Assembly: GCF_014694385.1 (NCBI RefSeq)
Contig: NZ_JAAOCA010000004.1
Location: forward strand, 124,001-188,000
Direction of reading: 5' to 3'
Origin: Pseudomonas typographi
Lineage (GTDB): Bacteria; Pseudomonadota; Gammaproteobacteria; Pseudomonadales; Pseudomonadaceae
DNA: 64,000 bases
How positions within the stretch are numbered: position 1 is the stretch's first letter; each line of letters opens with the position of its first letter. Below, piece after piece: positions 55,586 through 64,000 of this stretch. A program made the translations under genes and the position numbers. The notes beneath the pieces are model-generated. The model ran no database searches, was not told the origin of the DNA, and was given only the letters and a program-made list of their open reading frames with translations.

Positions 55586-58409
55586 AGTGGCGCACCTCAC
55601 CCGCTCCGCTGATGTTGCTGGCGCAGCGGCCGCAGATTTCCGAGTGTTCCGGGTTCACCCCCACGTCCTGGCAAAAATGCCAGCAGCGGGCGCACTTGGT
55701 GCCGTCGGCCTTCGCCACGTGCAGCTTGAGCCCACCCAGCTCGGTGGCCACGGCATCGGCCGGGGCCTGGGCGAAGGGTGCCAGCGTGGCCTTGGAGGTG
55801 ATCAGCACAAAGCGCAGTTCGTCGCCCAATTTGGCCAGGTCCGCGCTCAGGGTATCATCCGCGTACAGCGTGACCTGCGCCTGCAGGTTGCCACCGATCA
55901 CCTTGGCCGCGCGCTGGTTTTCGAGCTCTTTGTTCACCGCCCCCTTGACCGCCATCACGCCAGCCCAATAGGAACGGCCCAGTTCAACGCCTTGCGGTAA
56001 TACGGCCAAGCCTTCGTACCAGGTATTGAGCATCACCGATTCGTTGCGCTCGCCCGGCAGGTATTGCCAGATCTCGTCGGCGGTGAACGCCAGGATCGGC
56101 GCGATCCAGCGCACCAGCGCCTCGGCGATGTGGTACAGCGCCGTTTGGCACGAGCGGCGGGCGACGCTATTGGCGGCGGTGGTGTATTGGCGGTCCTTGA
56201 TGATGTCGAGGTAGAACCCGCCCAACTCCTGGACACAGAAGTTATGCACCTTAGAGTAGACGTTCCAGAAGCGGTACTCGCTGTAGTGCTCCTGCAACTC
56301 ACGCTGCAGTAGCAGGGCGCGGTCCACGGCCCAGCGGTCGAGCGCCAGCATGTCTTCGCTGGCCAGCAGGTGCTGGGCGGGGTCGAAGCCCTTGAGGTTC
56401 GAGAGCAAAAAGCGCGCGGTGTTACGGATGCGCCGGTAGGCGTCGGCGCTGCGCTGCAGAATTTGGTCCGACACCGCCATCTCGCCGGAATAATCGGTAG
56501 AGGCGATCCATAGCCGCAGGATGTCGGCGCCCAATGTGTCGTTGACTTTCTGCGGCGCGATCACGTTGCCCAGAGACTTGGACATCTTGCGGCCGTTCTC
56601 GTCCACGGTGAAGCCGTGGGTCAGCAGCGCACGATAAGGGGCATGGCCATCGATGGCGCAGCCGGTCAGCAAGGAGGAATGGAACCAACCACGGTGCTGG
56701 TCGGAGCCTTCCAGGTAAAGGTCCGCACGCGGGCCCACGGCGTGGCCCAATGGGTGCGAGCCGCGCAACACGTGCCAATGGGTGGTGCCGGAATCGAACC
56801 ACACGTCCAAGGTGTCGGCGATCTTGTCGTACTGGGCGGCTTCATCGCCCAGCAGCTCGGCGGCGTCGAGCTTGAACCAGGCTTCGATGCCCGCTTGCTC
56901 CACACGTTGGGCCACCTGCTCCATCAGCTCGACGGTGCGCGGATGCAGCTCGCCGGTTTGCTTGTGCAGGAAGAACGGGATCGGTACCCCCCAGTTGCGC
57001 TGGCGCGAAATGCACCAGTCGGGGCGCCCGGCAATCATCGAGTGCAGGCGTGCCTTGCCCCAGTCGGGTACGAACGCGGTCTGTTCGATGGCGGCCAACG
57101 AGCGCTGGCGCAGGGTTGCACCTGCCACCGGTGGTGTGTCCATGCCCACGAACCATTGTGCGGTGGCGCGGTAGATCAGCGGCGTTTTGTGGCGCCAGCA
57201 GTGCATGTAGCTGTGGGTGATGGTTTCGGTGTGCATCAGCGCATCGACTTCGCGCAGCTTCTCGACGATCGCCGGGCTTGCCTTCCAGATGAACTGGCCA
57301 CCGAAGAACTCAAGGTTATCGACATACACGCCGTTGCTTTGCACCGGGGTGAGAATGTCGTCGTTGCTCATGCCATAGCGCTTGCAGGTGACGAAGTCGT
57401 CCTCCCCGTAGGCCGGTGCGGAGTGCACGACACCGGTGCCGGCGCCCAGCTCTACGTAGTCGGCCAAGTACACCGGCGACAGGCGCGAGTAGAACGGGTG
57501 GCGAAATGCAAGGTTCTCCAGCGCCGCGCCCAGCGCCGTGGCGATCACCTGGCCTTCGCGGCCGTAGCGTTTCAGGCAGCTTTCGACCAGTTCCTCGGCC
57601 AGCACCAGCAGGCGGTCGCCCACATCCACCAGCGCATAGGTGAATTCCGGGTGCACGTTCAGGGCCTGGTTGGCAGGGATCGTCCACGGGGTGGTGGTCC
57701 AGATCACGATACCGGCGGGCTTCTCCAGCCCCTGCAGGTTGAAGGCGCGGGCCAGGGCCGCCGGGTCGGCAACCGGGAACGCCACATCGATGGTGGTGGA
57801 TTTTTTGTCGGCATATTCCACTTCGGCCTCGGCCAGCGCCGAACCGCAATCGAAGCACCAGTTCACCGGTTTCAAACCCTTGAACACGAAACCGCCGCGG
57901 ACCATCTCGGCCAACGCGCGGATCTCACCGGCCTCGTTGGCGAAGTCCATGGTTTTGTAGGGGTTGCCCCAGTCGCCAAGCACGCCCAGGCGGATGAACC
58001 CGGCCTTTTGCTCTTCGATCTGCTCGCCGGCGTAGGCGCGGCACAGTTCGCGGGTTTTATCGGCCGGCAAGCCCTTGCCGTGGGTCACCTCCACCTTGTG
58101 CTCGATCGGCAGGCCGTGGCAGTCCCAACCCGGCACATAGGGGGCGTCGAAGCCTGCCAGGGTTTTGGAGCGCACGACCATGTCCTTGAGGATCTTATTG
58201 ACCGCATGACCGAGGTGAATGCTGCCGTTGGCGTAGGGCGGGCCGTCGTGCAGCAGGAAGGTGGGCCGGCCCTGGCCGATTTCACGCAGCTTCTGGTACA
58301 GGCCAATGCTGTCCCAGCGCTGGAGGGTCTGCGGCTCGCGCTGTGGCAAGCCGGCCTTCATCGGGAAGTCGGTGTCCGGAAGGTTAAGCGTGGCTTTGTA
58401 GTCGGTCAT
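55578..58409 (-). CDS. ileS: Isoleucyl-tRNA synthetase
   Basis: 943 residues of class I: HIGH motif as [12 protein letters not shown] (about 58-69), KMSKS as KMSKSLGN (about 605), an editing (CP1) domain between them, and a C-terminal zinc-binding domain with CARCWHFC and CGRC (about 905-930). The length and Zn tail are of the bacterial, mupirocin-sensitive IleS1 type. The start [11 protein letters not shown] at 58409 overlaps ribF by 4 bp. Confidence 0.98.
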   Translation of the reverse strand: MTDYKATLNLPDTDFPMKAGLPQREPQTLQRWDSIGLYQKLREIGQGRPTFLLHDGPPYANGSIHLGHAVNKILKDMVVRSKTLAGFDAPYVPGWDCHGLPIEHKVEVTHGKGLPADKTRELCRAYAGEQIEEQKAGFIRLGVLGDWGNPYKTMDFANEAGEIRALAEMVRGGFVFKGLKPVNWCFDCGSALAEAEVEYADKKSTTIDVAFPVADPAALARAFNLQGLEKPAGIVIWTTTPWTIPANQALNVHPEFTYALVDVGDRLLVLAEELVESCLKRYGREGQVIATALGAALENLAFRHPFYSRLSPVYLADYVELGAGTGVVHSAPAYGEDDFVTCKRYGMSNDDILTPVQSNGVYVDNLEFFGGQFIWKASPAIVEKLREVDALMHTETITHSYMHCWRHKTPLIYRATAQWFVGMDTPPVAGATLRQRSLAAIEQTAFVPDWGKARLHSMIAGRPDWCISRQRNWGVPIPFFLHKQTGELHPRTVELMEQVAQRVEQAGIEAWFKLDAAELLGDEAAQYDKIADTLDVWFDSGTTHWHVLRGSHPLGHAVGPRADLYLEGSDQHRGWFHSSLLTGCAIDGHAPYRALLTHGFTVDENGRKMSKSLGNVIAPQKVNDTLGADILRLWIASTDYSGEMAVSDQILQRSADAYRRIRNTARFLLSNLKGFDPAQHLLASEDMLALDRWAVDRALLLQRELQEHYSEYRFWNVYSKVHNFCVQELGGFYLDIIKDRQYTTAANSVARRSCQTALYHIAEALVRWIAPILAFTADEIWQYLPGERNESVMLNTWYEGLAVLPQGVELGRSYWAGVMAVKGAVNKELENQRAAKVIGGNLQAQVTLYADDTLSADLAKLGDELRFVLITSKATLAPFAQAPADAVATELGGLKLHVAKADGTKCARCWHFCQDVGVNPEHSEICGRCASNISGAGEVRHYA

Positions 58410-59350
58410 TTCAGGCTCTTCGAATGGGCTTGCCAAAAGGCTTGGGCGGCGGCGACGTCCGCATCGATCGCCGACTTCAGCGCCTCCAACGAGGCAAAAC
58501 GCTGCTCATCGCGCAGCTTATGGTGGAACTGTACCGCCAGGCGCTGGCCGTAAAGGTCGCCCCGAAAACCCAGTAAATGGACCTCCAGGTGCGGCCGGCC
58601 GTCGCCCGCGACGGTGGGGCGCACGCCGATATTGGCAGCGCCAGGGTAGCGAACACCGTTCACCTTGGTGCTGACCAGGTACACACCGGCCAACGGCACA
58701 CGGCGCCGCTTGAGCTGCACGTTGGCGGTAGGCCAGCCAAGCTGGCGGGCCAGCTTTTGCCCGTGCAATACACGCCCGGCAATCAGGAACGGGCGCCCTA
58801 GCAACTGTTCGGCCAGGGCGAAATCGGCCACGGCCAACGCATTGCGCACCTGGGTGCTGCTAACCCGAACACCGCCCTGCTCCACCGTTGGCGCCGCCTC
58901 GACGGTAAAGCCCAGGCGCACGCCAGCCCCCGTGAGAAAAGCGAAGTCGCCCAAGCGGTCACAACCGAAACGAAAGTCATCGCCCACTTCCAGGTGCCGC
59001 ACGCCAAGCCCGGCGACCAGGATGGTGTCGACGAACTCGGCGGCACTGAGCCGGCTCAAGCGCTGGTTGAACGGCAAGCACAACACCCGGTCGATGCCCT
59101 CGGCGCGCAGCAGCTCGATTTTGTCGCGCAAGCGTGCCAGGCGCGCCGGGGCGGTGTCGGGGGCGAAGTATTCCCTTGGCTGCGGCTCGAACAGTATCAC
59201 GCAACTGGGCACCCCCAACTCGTACGCACGCTCACGCAACCGTGCCAGGATCGCCTGGTGGCCACGGTGCACGCCATCGAAGTTGCCAATGGTGGCAACG
59301 CAGCCCCGATGCTGGGGGTGCAGGTTGTGAAGGCCTCGAACCAGCTGCAT
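58406..59350 (-). CDS. ribF: Bifunctional riboflavin kinase/FAD synthetase RibF
   Basis: 314 residues: N-terminal FMN adenylyltransferase ([14 protein letters not shown], about 20-33; [11 protein letters not shown]) and C-terminal riboflavin kinase (about 185-305; [20 protein letters not shown]). The start [10 protein letters not shown] at 59350 is the family start; in-frame upstream codons are not used. No FMN riboswitch structure is seen upstream. It follows murJ. Confidence 0.95.
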   Translation of the reverse strand: MQLVRGLHNLHPQHRGCVATIGNFDGVHRGHQAILARLRERAYELGVPSCVILFEPQPREYFAPDTAPARLARLRDKIELLRAEGIDRVLCLPFNQRLSRLSAAEFVDTILVAGLGVRHLEVGDDFRFGCDRLGDFAFLTGAGVRLGFTVEAAPTVEQGGVRVSSTQVRNALAVADFALAEQLLGRPFLIAGRVLHGQKLARQLGWPTANVQLKRRRVPLAGVYLVSTKVNGVRYPGAANIGVRPTVAGDGRPHLEVHLLGFRGDLYGQRLAVQFHHKLRDEQRFASLEALKSAIDADVAAAQAFWQAHSKSLK

Positions 59351-59459
59351 AACGCGCTTCTTGCTCATAAAGTGGGCGATTATAACCACACCGGAGGTCG
59401 CAGGACAGGCAAGTACGCCCCCGGCAGGCGGTTAGCGGATAAAAGTACGCCACGGCGTT

Positions 59460-60998
59460 TCAATGCAAGCCACGGCGGGCAAAATCCTTGAGGCGAAAAC
59501 CCAGCCCAAGCAATACACTGAAATACACCGCCACCCCCACGGCCACCAACACCGCCAAGCGCAGCAAACGCTCAAGCATACCCCCCGCCCCCCAAGCCGG
59601 CATCCACAACATGACCCCATACAACGCAGCCGCCATCGCCAGCACCGCGAGCAACAGCTTGCCCAGGAACGGCGCCCATCCCGGCTGGGGCTGAAACAAA
59701 CCTTGGCGGCGCAACTGCCAATACAGCATCGCCGCATTGAGTGTGGCGCCGCCGCTGATTGCCAGGGCCAGGCCCGCGTGCTTGAGCGGTACGATGAACG
59801 CCAGGTTGAGCAACTGGGTCACCACCAGCGTGAAGATGGCGATCTTCACCGGTGTGCGAACGTTCTGCTGGGCATAGAACCCAGGCGCGAGCACTTTGAT
59901 CAAGATGATCCCGAGCAGGCCCACGGCGTAGGCCACCAATGCACGCTGGGTCATGGCGGCATCGAACGCATCGAACTTGCCGTATTGGAACAGCGACACG
60001 GTCAGGGGCTCGGCCAGCAGCGCCAGGGCCACCGAGCACGGCAGTACCAGCACGAAGCACAGGCGCAGGCCCCAGTCGAGAATGCGCGAATACTCGTCGC
60101 GGTCTTTGTTGGCGTAGGTTTTGGCCAGGGTCGGCAGCAAAATGGTACCCAGCGCCACGCCCAACACGCCCGACGGCAACTCCATGAGCCGGTCGGCGTA
60201 ATACATCCACGACACCGAGCCGGCCGCCAGAAACGAGGCGAAAATGGTGTTGATGATCAGCGATACCTGGCTTACCGACACCCCGAGGATCGCCGGCAGC
60301 ATCTTGCGCATCACCCGCCGCGTGCCACTGTGCCGCCAGGCGATGCGCGGCAGCACCAGCATGCCGATCTTCTTCAGGTGCGGCAGTTGGTAGAGTATCT
60401 GTAGTACCCCACCCGCCAGCACCCCCCAGGCCAGCACCATCACCGGCGGGTCGAAATACGGGGTGAGAAACAACGCAAAGCCGATTTGGCTGACATTAAG
60501 CAAGGTGGGCGTGAACGCCGGCACCGAGAACCGGTTCCAGGTATTGAGCACAGCCCCCGCCAGCGACGACAGTGAGATCAGCAATATATAAGGAAAGGTC
60601 ACACGCAACAGCGCGCTGGTGAGCTGGAATTTCTCGGGGGTGTTGGCAAAACCCGGCGCCGTGAGCCAGATCACCCAGGGCGCGGCCAACACCCCCAGTA
60701 CCGTGACCAGCGCCAGGGCCAGGGTGAGCATGCCCGCCACATAGGCCACGAAGGTCCGGGTCGCCTCCTCACCCTGTTGGTGCTTGTATTCGGCCAGGAT
60801 GGGCACGAACGCTTGGGAAAACGCCCCCTCGGCGAAAATGCGCCGCAGCAGGTTAGGCAACTTGAAAGCGATGAAGAACGCGTCGCTGGCCATGCCGGCA
60901 CCGAAGATCCGTGCAATCAGGGTATCGCGCACGAAACCTAGTACCCGCGAAATCATGGTGATCGAACTGACAGCGGCCAAGGATTTGAGCAAATTCAT
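59460..60998 (-). CDS. murJ: Lipid II flippase MurJ (MviN)
   Basis: 512 residues with about 14 hydrophobic helices, of the MOP superfamily: [51 protein letters not shown] and [14 protein letters not shown]. It flips lipid II for peptidoglycan assembly. ATG 60998 is the family start; upstream in-frame residues overlap the divergent rpsT region. It heads the operon to ispH. Confidence 0.96.
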   Translation of the reverse strand: MNLLKSLAAVSSITMISRVLGFVRDTLIARIFGAGMASDAFFIAFKLPNLLRRIFAEGAFSQAFVPILAEYKHQQGEEATRTFVAYVAGMLTLALALVTVLGVLAAPWVIWLTAPGFANTPEKFQLTSALLRVTFPYILLISLSSLAGAVLNTWNRFSVPAFTPTLLNVSQIGFALFLTPYFDPPVMVLAWGVLAGGVLQILYQLPHLKKIGMLVLPRIAWRHSGTRRVMRKMLPAILGVSVSQVSLIINTIFASFLAAGSVSWMYYADRLMELPSGVLGVALGTILLPTLAKTYANKDRDEYSRILDWGLRLCFVLVLPCSVALALLAEPLTVSLFQYGKFDAFDAAMTQRALVAYAVGLLGIILIKVLAPGFYAQQNVRTPVKIAIFTLVVTQLLNLAFIVPLKHAGLALAISGGATLNAAMLYWQLRRQGLFQPQPGWAPFLGKLLLAVLAMAAALYGVMLWMPAWGAGGMLERLLRLAVLVAVGVAVYFSVLLGLGFRLKDFARRGLH

Positions 60999-61183
60999 GT
61001 AGGCTTGCGCGCCGGGGGAAAAGCCCGTGAGTGTAACCCGCCACGCCCGGAAAGAAAGCCGCTTTCGCCCACGTAACCATTTAGCGGAACCCGCCCTTCG
61101 CCCTTGACATCGGGGCGCGGCATCGGCATGATTCGCGGCCTTATTTGTTTGCTTAACACTAAGTCTTTCCAAGGAGCTCGACG

Positions 61184-61453
61184 GTGGCCAACTCACCTTC
61201 CGCCAAAAAACGTGCAAAACAGGCTGAGAAGCGTCGCAGCCACAACGCCAGCCTGCGGTCCATGGTCCGCACCTACATCAAGAATGTAGTCAAGGCCATC
61301 GCCACCAAAGACGCCGACAAAGCCCAGACCGCCTACACCCTGGCTGTGCCCGTCATCGACCGCATGGCCGATAAAGGCATCATCCACAAGAACAAGGCCG
61401 CTCGCCACAAGAGCCGCCTGAACGCCCACGTCAAGGCGCTCAAAGCGGCTTGA
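61184..61453 (+). CDS. rpsT: 30S ribosomal protein S20
   Basis: 89 residues, very basic: [20 protein letters not shown] and the [18 protein letters not shown] tail. The start is GTG with AAGGAG eight bases upstream; S20 is known to repress its own translation in E. coli. It is divergent from murJ and ends in a strong terminator. Confidence 0.97.
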   Translation: MANSPSAKKRAKQAEKRRSHNASLRSMVRTYIKNVVKAIATKDADKAQTAYTLAVPVIDRMADKGIIHKNKAARHKSRLNAHVKALKAA

Positions 61454-61470
61454 TCGGCGTGCTGTTCTAA

Positions 61471-61501
61471 AAAAACCGGCCTGATGATGGCCGGTTTTTT
61501 T
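61471..61501 (+). terminator. Rho-independent terminator of rpsT
   Basis: AAAACCGGCC-TGATGAT-GGCCGGTTTTTTT: an 8-bp GC stem extended by A/T pairs, 7-base loop and T-tract, about 17 bases after the rpsT stop. The A-tract on the other side would also let it serve leftward. Confidence 0.9.
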
Positions 61502-61608
61502 ATTTCATCTTGTGCGGGGCCGGCCCACCACACTCCCATGAACATCCGGATCAAGGCATCAACTGATGCGGCCCGGCTGGGATGTCGCTTCGTCGACGTC
61601 GGCCATCG

Positions 61609-62313
61609 TTATCGGGTGATGATCGTGAATTCTTTGCCCCGGCCTTCATTGATGGGAATCGGCTGCGAAAGATAGCCGTTCGCTGGGTTGCGAACATAGG
61701 CCAGGTATTCGTTCTCGTGATCGAAGGCGTTTTCCGCCAGGATCGGCGTGCCGGTCTTTAAATGCGGTTCGAGCAGCTTGAGCACGGGAAGATAAAGGCT
61801 GAATGCACCGTCCAGCAGGACGAAGTCGATCTGGCCGCCAACCTCAAGCAGCGTTTCGCGCGCGTCCCCCACTCGGATTTCAACCAGATCGGTAAGCCCG
61901 GCAGCTTCCAGATTGGCGCGCGCTCGGGCTGCCTTGCCGGGTTCCAGCTCAGTACCAATCAGATGCCCGCCACCCTTGTCGCGCAGCGCGGCGGCGAGAT
62001 GGAGGGTTGAAACCCCCATCGACGTGCCGAATTCGACAATGCGCGTCGCCCCGCGGGCGCATGCGCACTGGTAAAGGAAGCGGCCGTAAGCTGGCGTGAC
62101 GTTGAGGAAATTTTCCGCGTAGCCCCGGTAGACGCCCTGCAGGTCGCGCTTTTCAGCCGCCATCAGGTCGGCGATGGTGCTGGCGAAGACATGTTCCGCC
62201 TGCTCGCCATGGTCGGCCTCGAACTGATCCATTAGCCCCTTGTCAGCCTGATCTGCTTACTGGAAAAGTTGCTGCAAGGTTTGCGCAACGGGCCCGGTAC
62301 TCAGTGAATCCAT
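61609..62313 (-). pseudogene. SAM-dependent O-methyltransferase with in-frame stop
   Basis: The main open part (62232-61609, 207 residues) is a class I methyltransferase: RIVEFGTSMGVSTLHLAAAL (motif I), GTELEPGKAARARANLEAAG, VEIRVGDARETL and DFVLLDGAF. In the same frame, upstream, MDSLSTGPVAQTLQQLFQ begins at ATG 62313, then TAA (62257-62259), then ADQADKGLMDQF. Together these look like one gene whose ancestral CAA/CAG codon became TAA. Re-initiation at ATG 62232 could still give a protein that lacks about 27 residues. It is divergent from a frameshifted AraC regulator gene. The substrate is unknown. Confidence 0.6.
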
Positions 62314-62461
62314 GGTTTTTGCTCCAATGCCGATGGCCGGGAGGTTTTCATCGGCCTTGCTACGATAGTAGGGAGCGGTCCCTTTGGCAGCATTGGGAAA
62401 CCATGCCAATATATTCGTAATTCCTGCCAATCCACAGCGCGTTCGCTGCCGGCCAAATGCT

Positions 62462-63288
62462 ATGCCCGTCCTGACCGATCTCACTGATCCCGCCGATTGG
62501 GCCGATCCCGATGCCGTGCCGCGCCCGGTAGTGACCTTCGGGGCCTGCGGCATTGACGCAACCTCGACGCCGATGGGCTGGACCAGCTGGAGAAGGATTT
62601 CCACCGCCATCGTAAGGGGCAACTGATGCTGTTGCTTCGCGGCGTGCTGAGCTGTGAGGTTGAAGGTAGCCTGTGGATCGTGCCTGCGCAGAGTGCGTTG
62701 TGGGTGCCGGGCGATGTCCTGCACAAGGTCAAGGCCGCCGGCATGATCGAGGTCTACGTGGCCTTCATCGATTCGGCTGTCGCGTCGGAACTTCCTTTAA
62801 GGTGCTGCGCGGTCTCGACCACGCCGTTGTTACGCGAATTAGTGATCCGTTCCGCGCAGCTTCCATTGCTCTATCCAGAAGCCGGCGCCGAATCGCATTT
62901 GGTCACGCTCCTTCTGGATGAGCTCGCAGTCGCCACCATCGGGACGCTGCATCTCCCCATGCCGGCTGATGGTCGGCTTCGCAAGATCGTGGAGGCGATC
63001 ATCGACAAGCCGGATGACCGAGGCACCGTGCAAACCTGGGCGCGACGCGTGGGGCTAAGCGAGCGCACCCTGGCGCGCCTGCTGGCGCAGCAAACCGGCA
63101 TGAGCTTCGGCCGCTGGCGGCAGCAGCTCCACCTGATGCTTGCCGTAGAGTGGCTGAGCACGGGTGCCTCAGTGCAGCGGGTCGCTGACAATCTTGGCTA
63201 CGAAAGCGCGGGCAGTTTCGTCACAATGTTTCGCAAGGCGCTTGGCACGTCGCCCCATCGTTATATAGCGCAAAGGCAACAGGCCTGA
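62462..63288 (+). pseudogene. AraC-family regulator with frameshift in the N-terminal part
   Basis: From ATG 62462 the frame codes MPVLTDLTDPADWADPDAVP and PRPVVTFGACGID, then ends at 62626. The next frame, open before that point, gives DADGLDQLEKDFHRHRKGQ and continues LMLLLRGVLSCEVEG through a cupin-like sensor and two HTHs (TWARRVGLSERTLARLLAQQTGMS; QRVADNLGYESAGSFVTMFRKALGTSP) to 63288. The join point lies at about 62545-62575, consistent with a 1-base loss. The DNA-binding domain is intact; a start at ATG 62626 (220 residues) would lack the sensor's first strands. It is divergent from the interrupted methyltransferase gene. A sequencing error cannot be excluded. Confidence 0.65.
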
Positions 63289-63469
63289 TGTTGCCCACGC
63301 AGTTCGACACGTGCCCGATCCGTAGGGGCCTGTTACGCTCCTACCGAAATGGAGACAACCGATCCGTTCAGGTGCCCGAACGGCCGACTCTACAGGATCA
63401 AGGTCGAAGTCGGTGTGCTTCCCAAAAGCCGGCGACCATGCACGCCTAATGCGCCACGTAGCACGCTGG

Positions 63470-63937
63470 CTAACGCACCGGCACCGCGGCATCGGCCCAC
63501 GGCAAAATCGGAATCGCCGTGACCGCATTCTGCGGGCTACCCTCGATCAACCGGTCGCTGTACACCAGGTACACCAGCGTGTTGCGCTTGCGATCGAAAA
63601 AGCGCACCACCTGCATGGTCTTGAACACCAGCGAGGTACGCTCCTTGAACACCACCTCGCCGTCTTCCAGTGGCGTGGCAAAGCGTATCGCCCCCACTTG
63701 CCGGCAGGCGATCGACGCCTCGGCGCGGTCTTCGGCAAGGCCCAAGCCGCCCTTCACGCCGCCGGTTTTGGCGCGCGAGAGGTAACAGGTGACCCCCTCT
63801 ACCTTCGGGTCATCGAAGGCTTCGACCACGATCTTGTCGTTCGGCCCCACGAACTTGAACACAGTCGACACCTCGCCCACCTGTTCGGCCCGCGCCCACA
63901 AGGGCAGCAAGCACAGCAGCCACAACGCGCGCCTCAT
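63470..63937 (-). CDS. creA: CreA-family periplasmic protein
   Basis: 155 residues with a signal peptide (about 1-17, LWARA-EQ). Family motifs are seen: [50 protein letters not shown] and [32 protein letters not shown]. Its function is unknown in E. coli. Its ATG overlaps the proB stop codon. Confidence 0.92.
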   Translation of the reverse strand: MRRALWLLCLLPLWARAEQVGEVSTVFKFVGPNDKIVVEAFDDPKVEGVTCYLSRAKTGGVKGGLGLAEDRAEASIACRQVGAIRFATPLEDGEVVFKERTSLVFKTMQVVRFFDRKRNTLVYLVYSDRLIEGSPQNAVTAIPILPWADAAVPVR

Positions 63938-64000
63938 ACCAACACCAGGTTATCGCGGTGCACCAGCTCTGGTTCGGCCATGTAACCCAGCGCCCGATCG
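63934..64000 (-). CDS. proB: Glutamate 5-kinase, C-terminal fragment (cut by window edge)
   Basis: The last 21 residues, [21 protein letters not shown], match the end of the PUA domain of Pseudomonas ProB, first enzyme of proline synthesis. The catalytic domain is outside the window. Only this short match supports the call, but the sequence and the creA neighbour are typical. Confidence 0.7.
   Translation of the reverse strand, partial: DRALGYMAEPELVHRDNLVLV

Noticed and set aside
56616..58553. A 645-codon open frame opposite ileS
   Set aside because: Antisense shadow of a strongly conserved essential gene, with no recognisable protein features.
59351..59459. FMN riboswitch upstream of ribF
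   Set aside because: The gap to murJ is only about 110 bp and lacks the conserved RFN-element segments; ribF of this operon type is not normally riboswitch controlled.

Overview
The window is a chromosomal segment of a Pseudomonas, most like the P. putida / P. fluorescens side of the genus. This rests on GC-rich composition, the gene order murJ-ribF-ileS-lspA-fkpB-ispH beside a fimU-pilV-pilW-pilX-pilY1-pilE minor pilin operon, pilS/pilR, clpB-pgeF-rluD | bamD, and a sulfate-ester locus of the type described in P. putida S-313 (atsA, atsR, sftR, sftP, atsK). No identity search was run; names come from reading the translations.

Left part (1-9.4 kb): the start of an aminotransferase, uronate dehydrogenase, a SulP anion transporter, an orphan betaine/choline-type binding protein with an alpha/beta hydrolase, and an NCS1 nucleobase permease behind a plausible sigma-54 promoter. 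Next comes a scar where the tail of a hybrid-kinase receiver domain abuts an N-terminally damaged hcp gene, then a 180-bp inverted-repeat element, then a LysR regulator divergent from a TauE/SafE permease.

Sulfate-ester region (9.9-18.5 kb): arylsulfatase AtsA, an AtsR-like binding protein without its membrane and ATPase partners, LysR regulator SftR, TonB-dependent receptor SftP, alkylsulfatase AtsK and a second Fe(II)/2-oxoglutarate dioxygenase. Several of these proteins contain almost no Cys or Met, as expected for proteins made during sulfur starvation. A formaldehyde module (gfa, frmA, divergent frmR with operator-like G-tract sites) follows immediately; AtsK-type chemistry releases aldehydes.

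21.0-26.6 kb: a tightly overlapping lacI-type regulator + ABC importer + GpdQ-like phosphodiesterase operon, read as an organophosphodiester scavenging system.

26.6-37.0 kb: an accessory segment bounded by an IS5-type remnant on the left and an IS3-type remnant plus three tRNA genes (Asn, Pro, Lys) on the right. It holds two converging operons: acyl-CoA-dehydrogenase-like flavoprotein + MmgE/PrpD, against an SsuCBA-like importer + NtaA/SnaA-type flavin monooxygenase + a GHL10-like TIM-barrel protein. I do not recognise this combination as a described pathway; it is the best candidate here for an undescribed catabolic system.

37.3-61.5 kb: conserved core: heat-shock clpB with a good sigma-32 promoter, pgeF, rluD, bamD, pilS/pilR, thiO, the minor pilin/PilY1 operon, fimT, and the ispH-fkpB-lspA-ileS-ribF-murJ operon divergent from rpsT. 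Right end (61.6-64 kb): a methyltransferase gene with an in-frame stop and a divergent frameshifted AraC regulator (both apparently decaying), then creA and the 3' end of proB.
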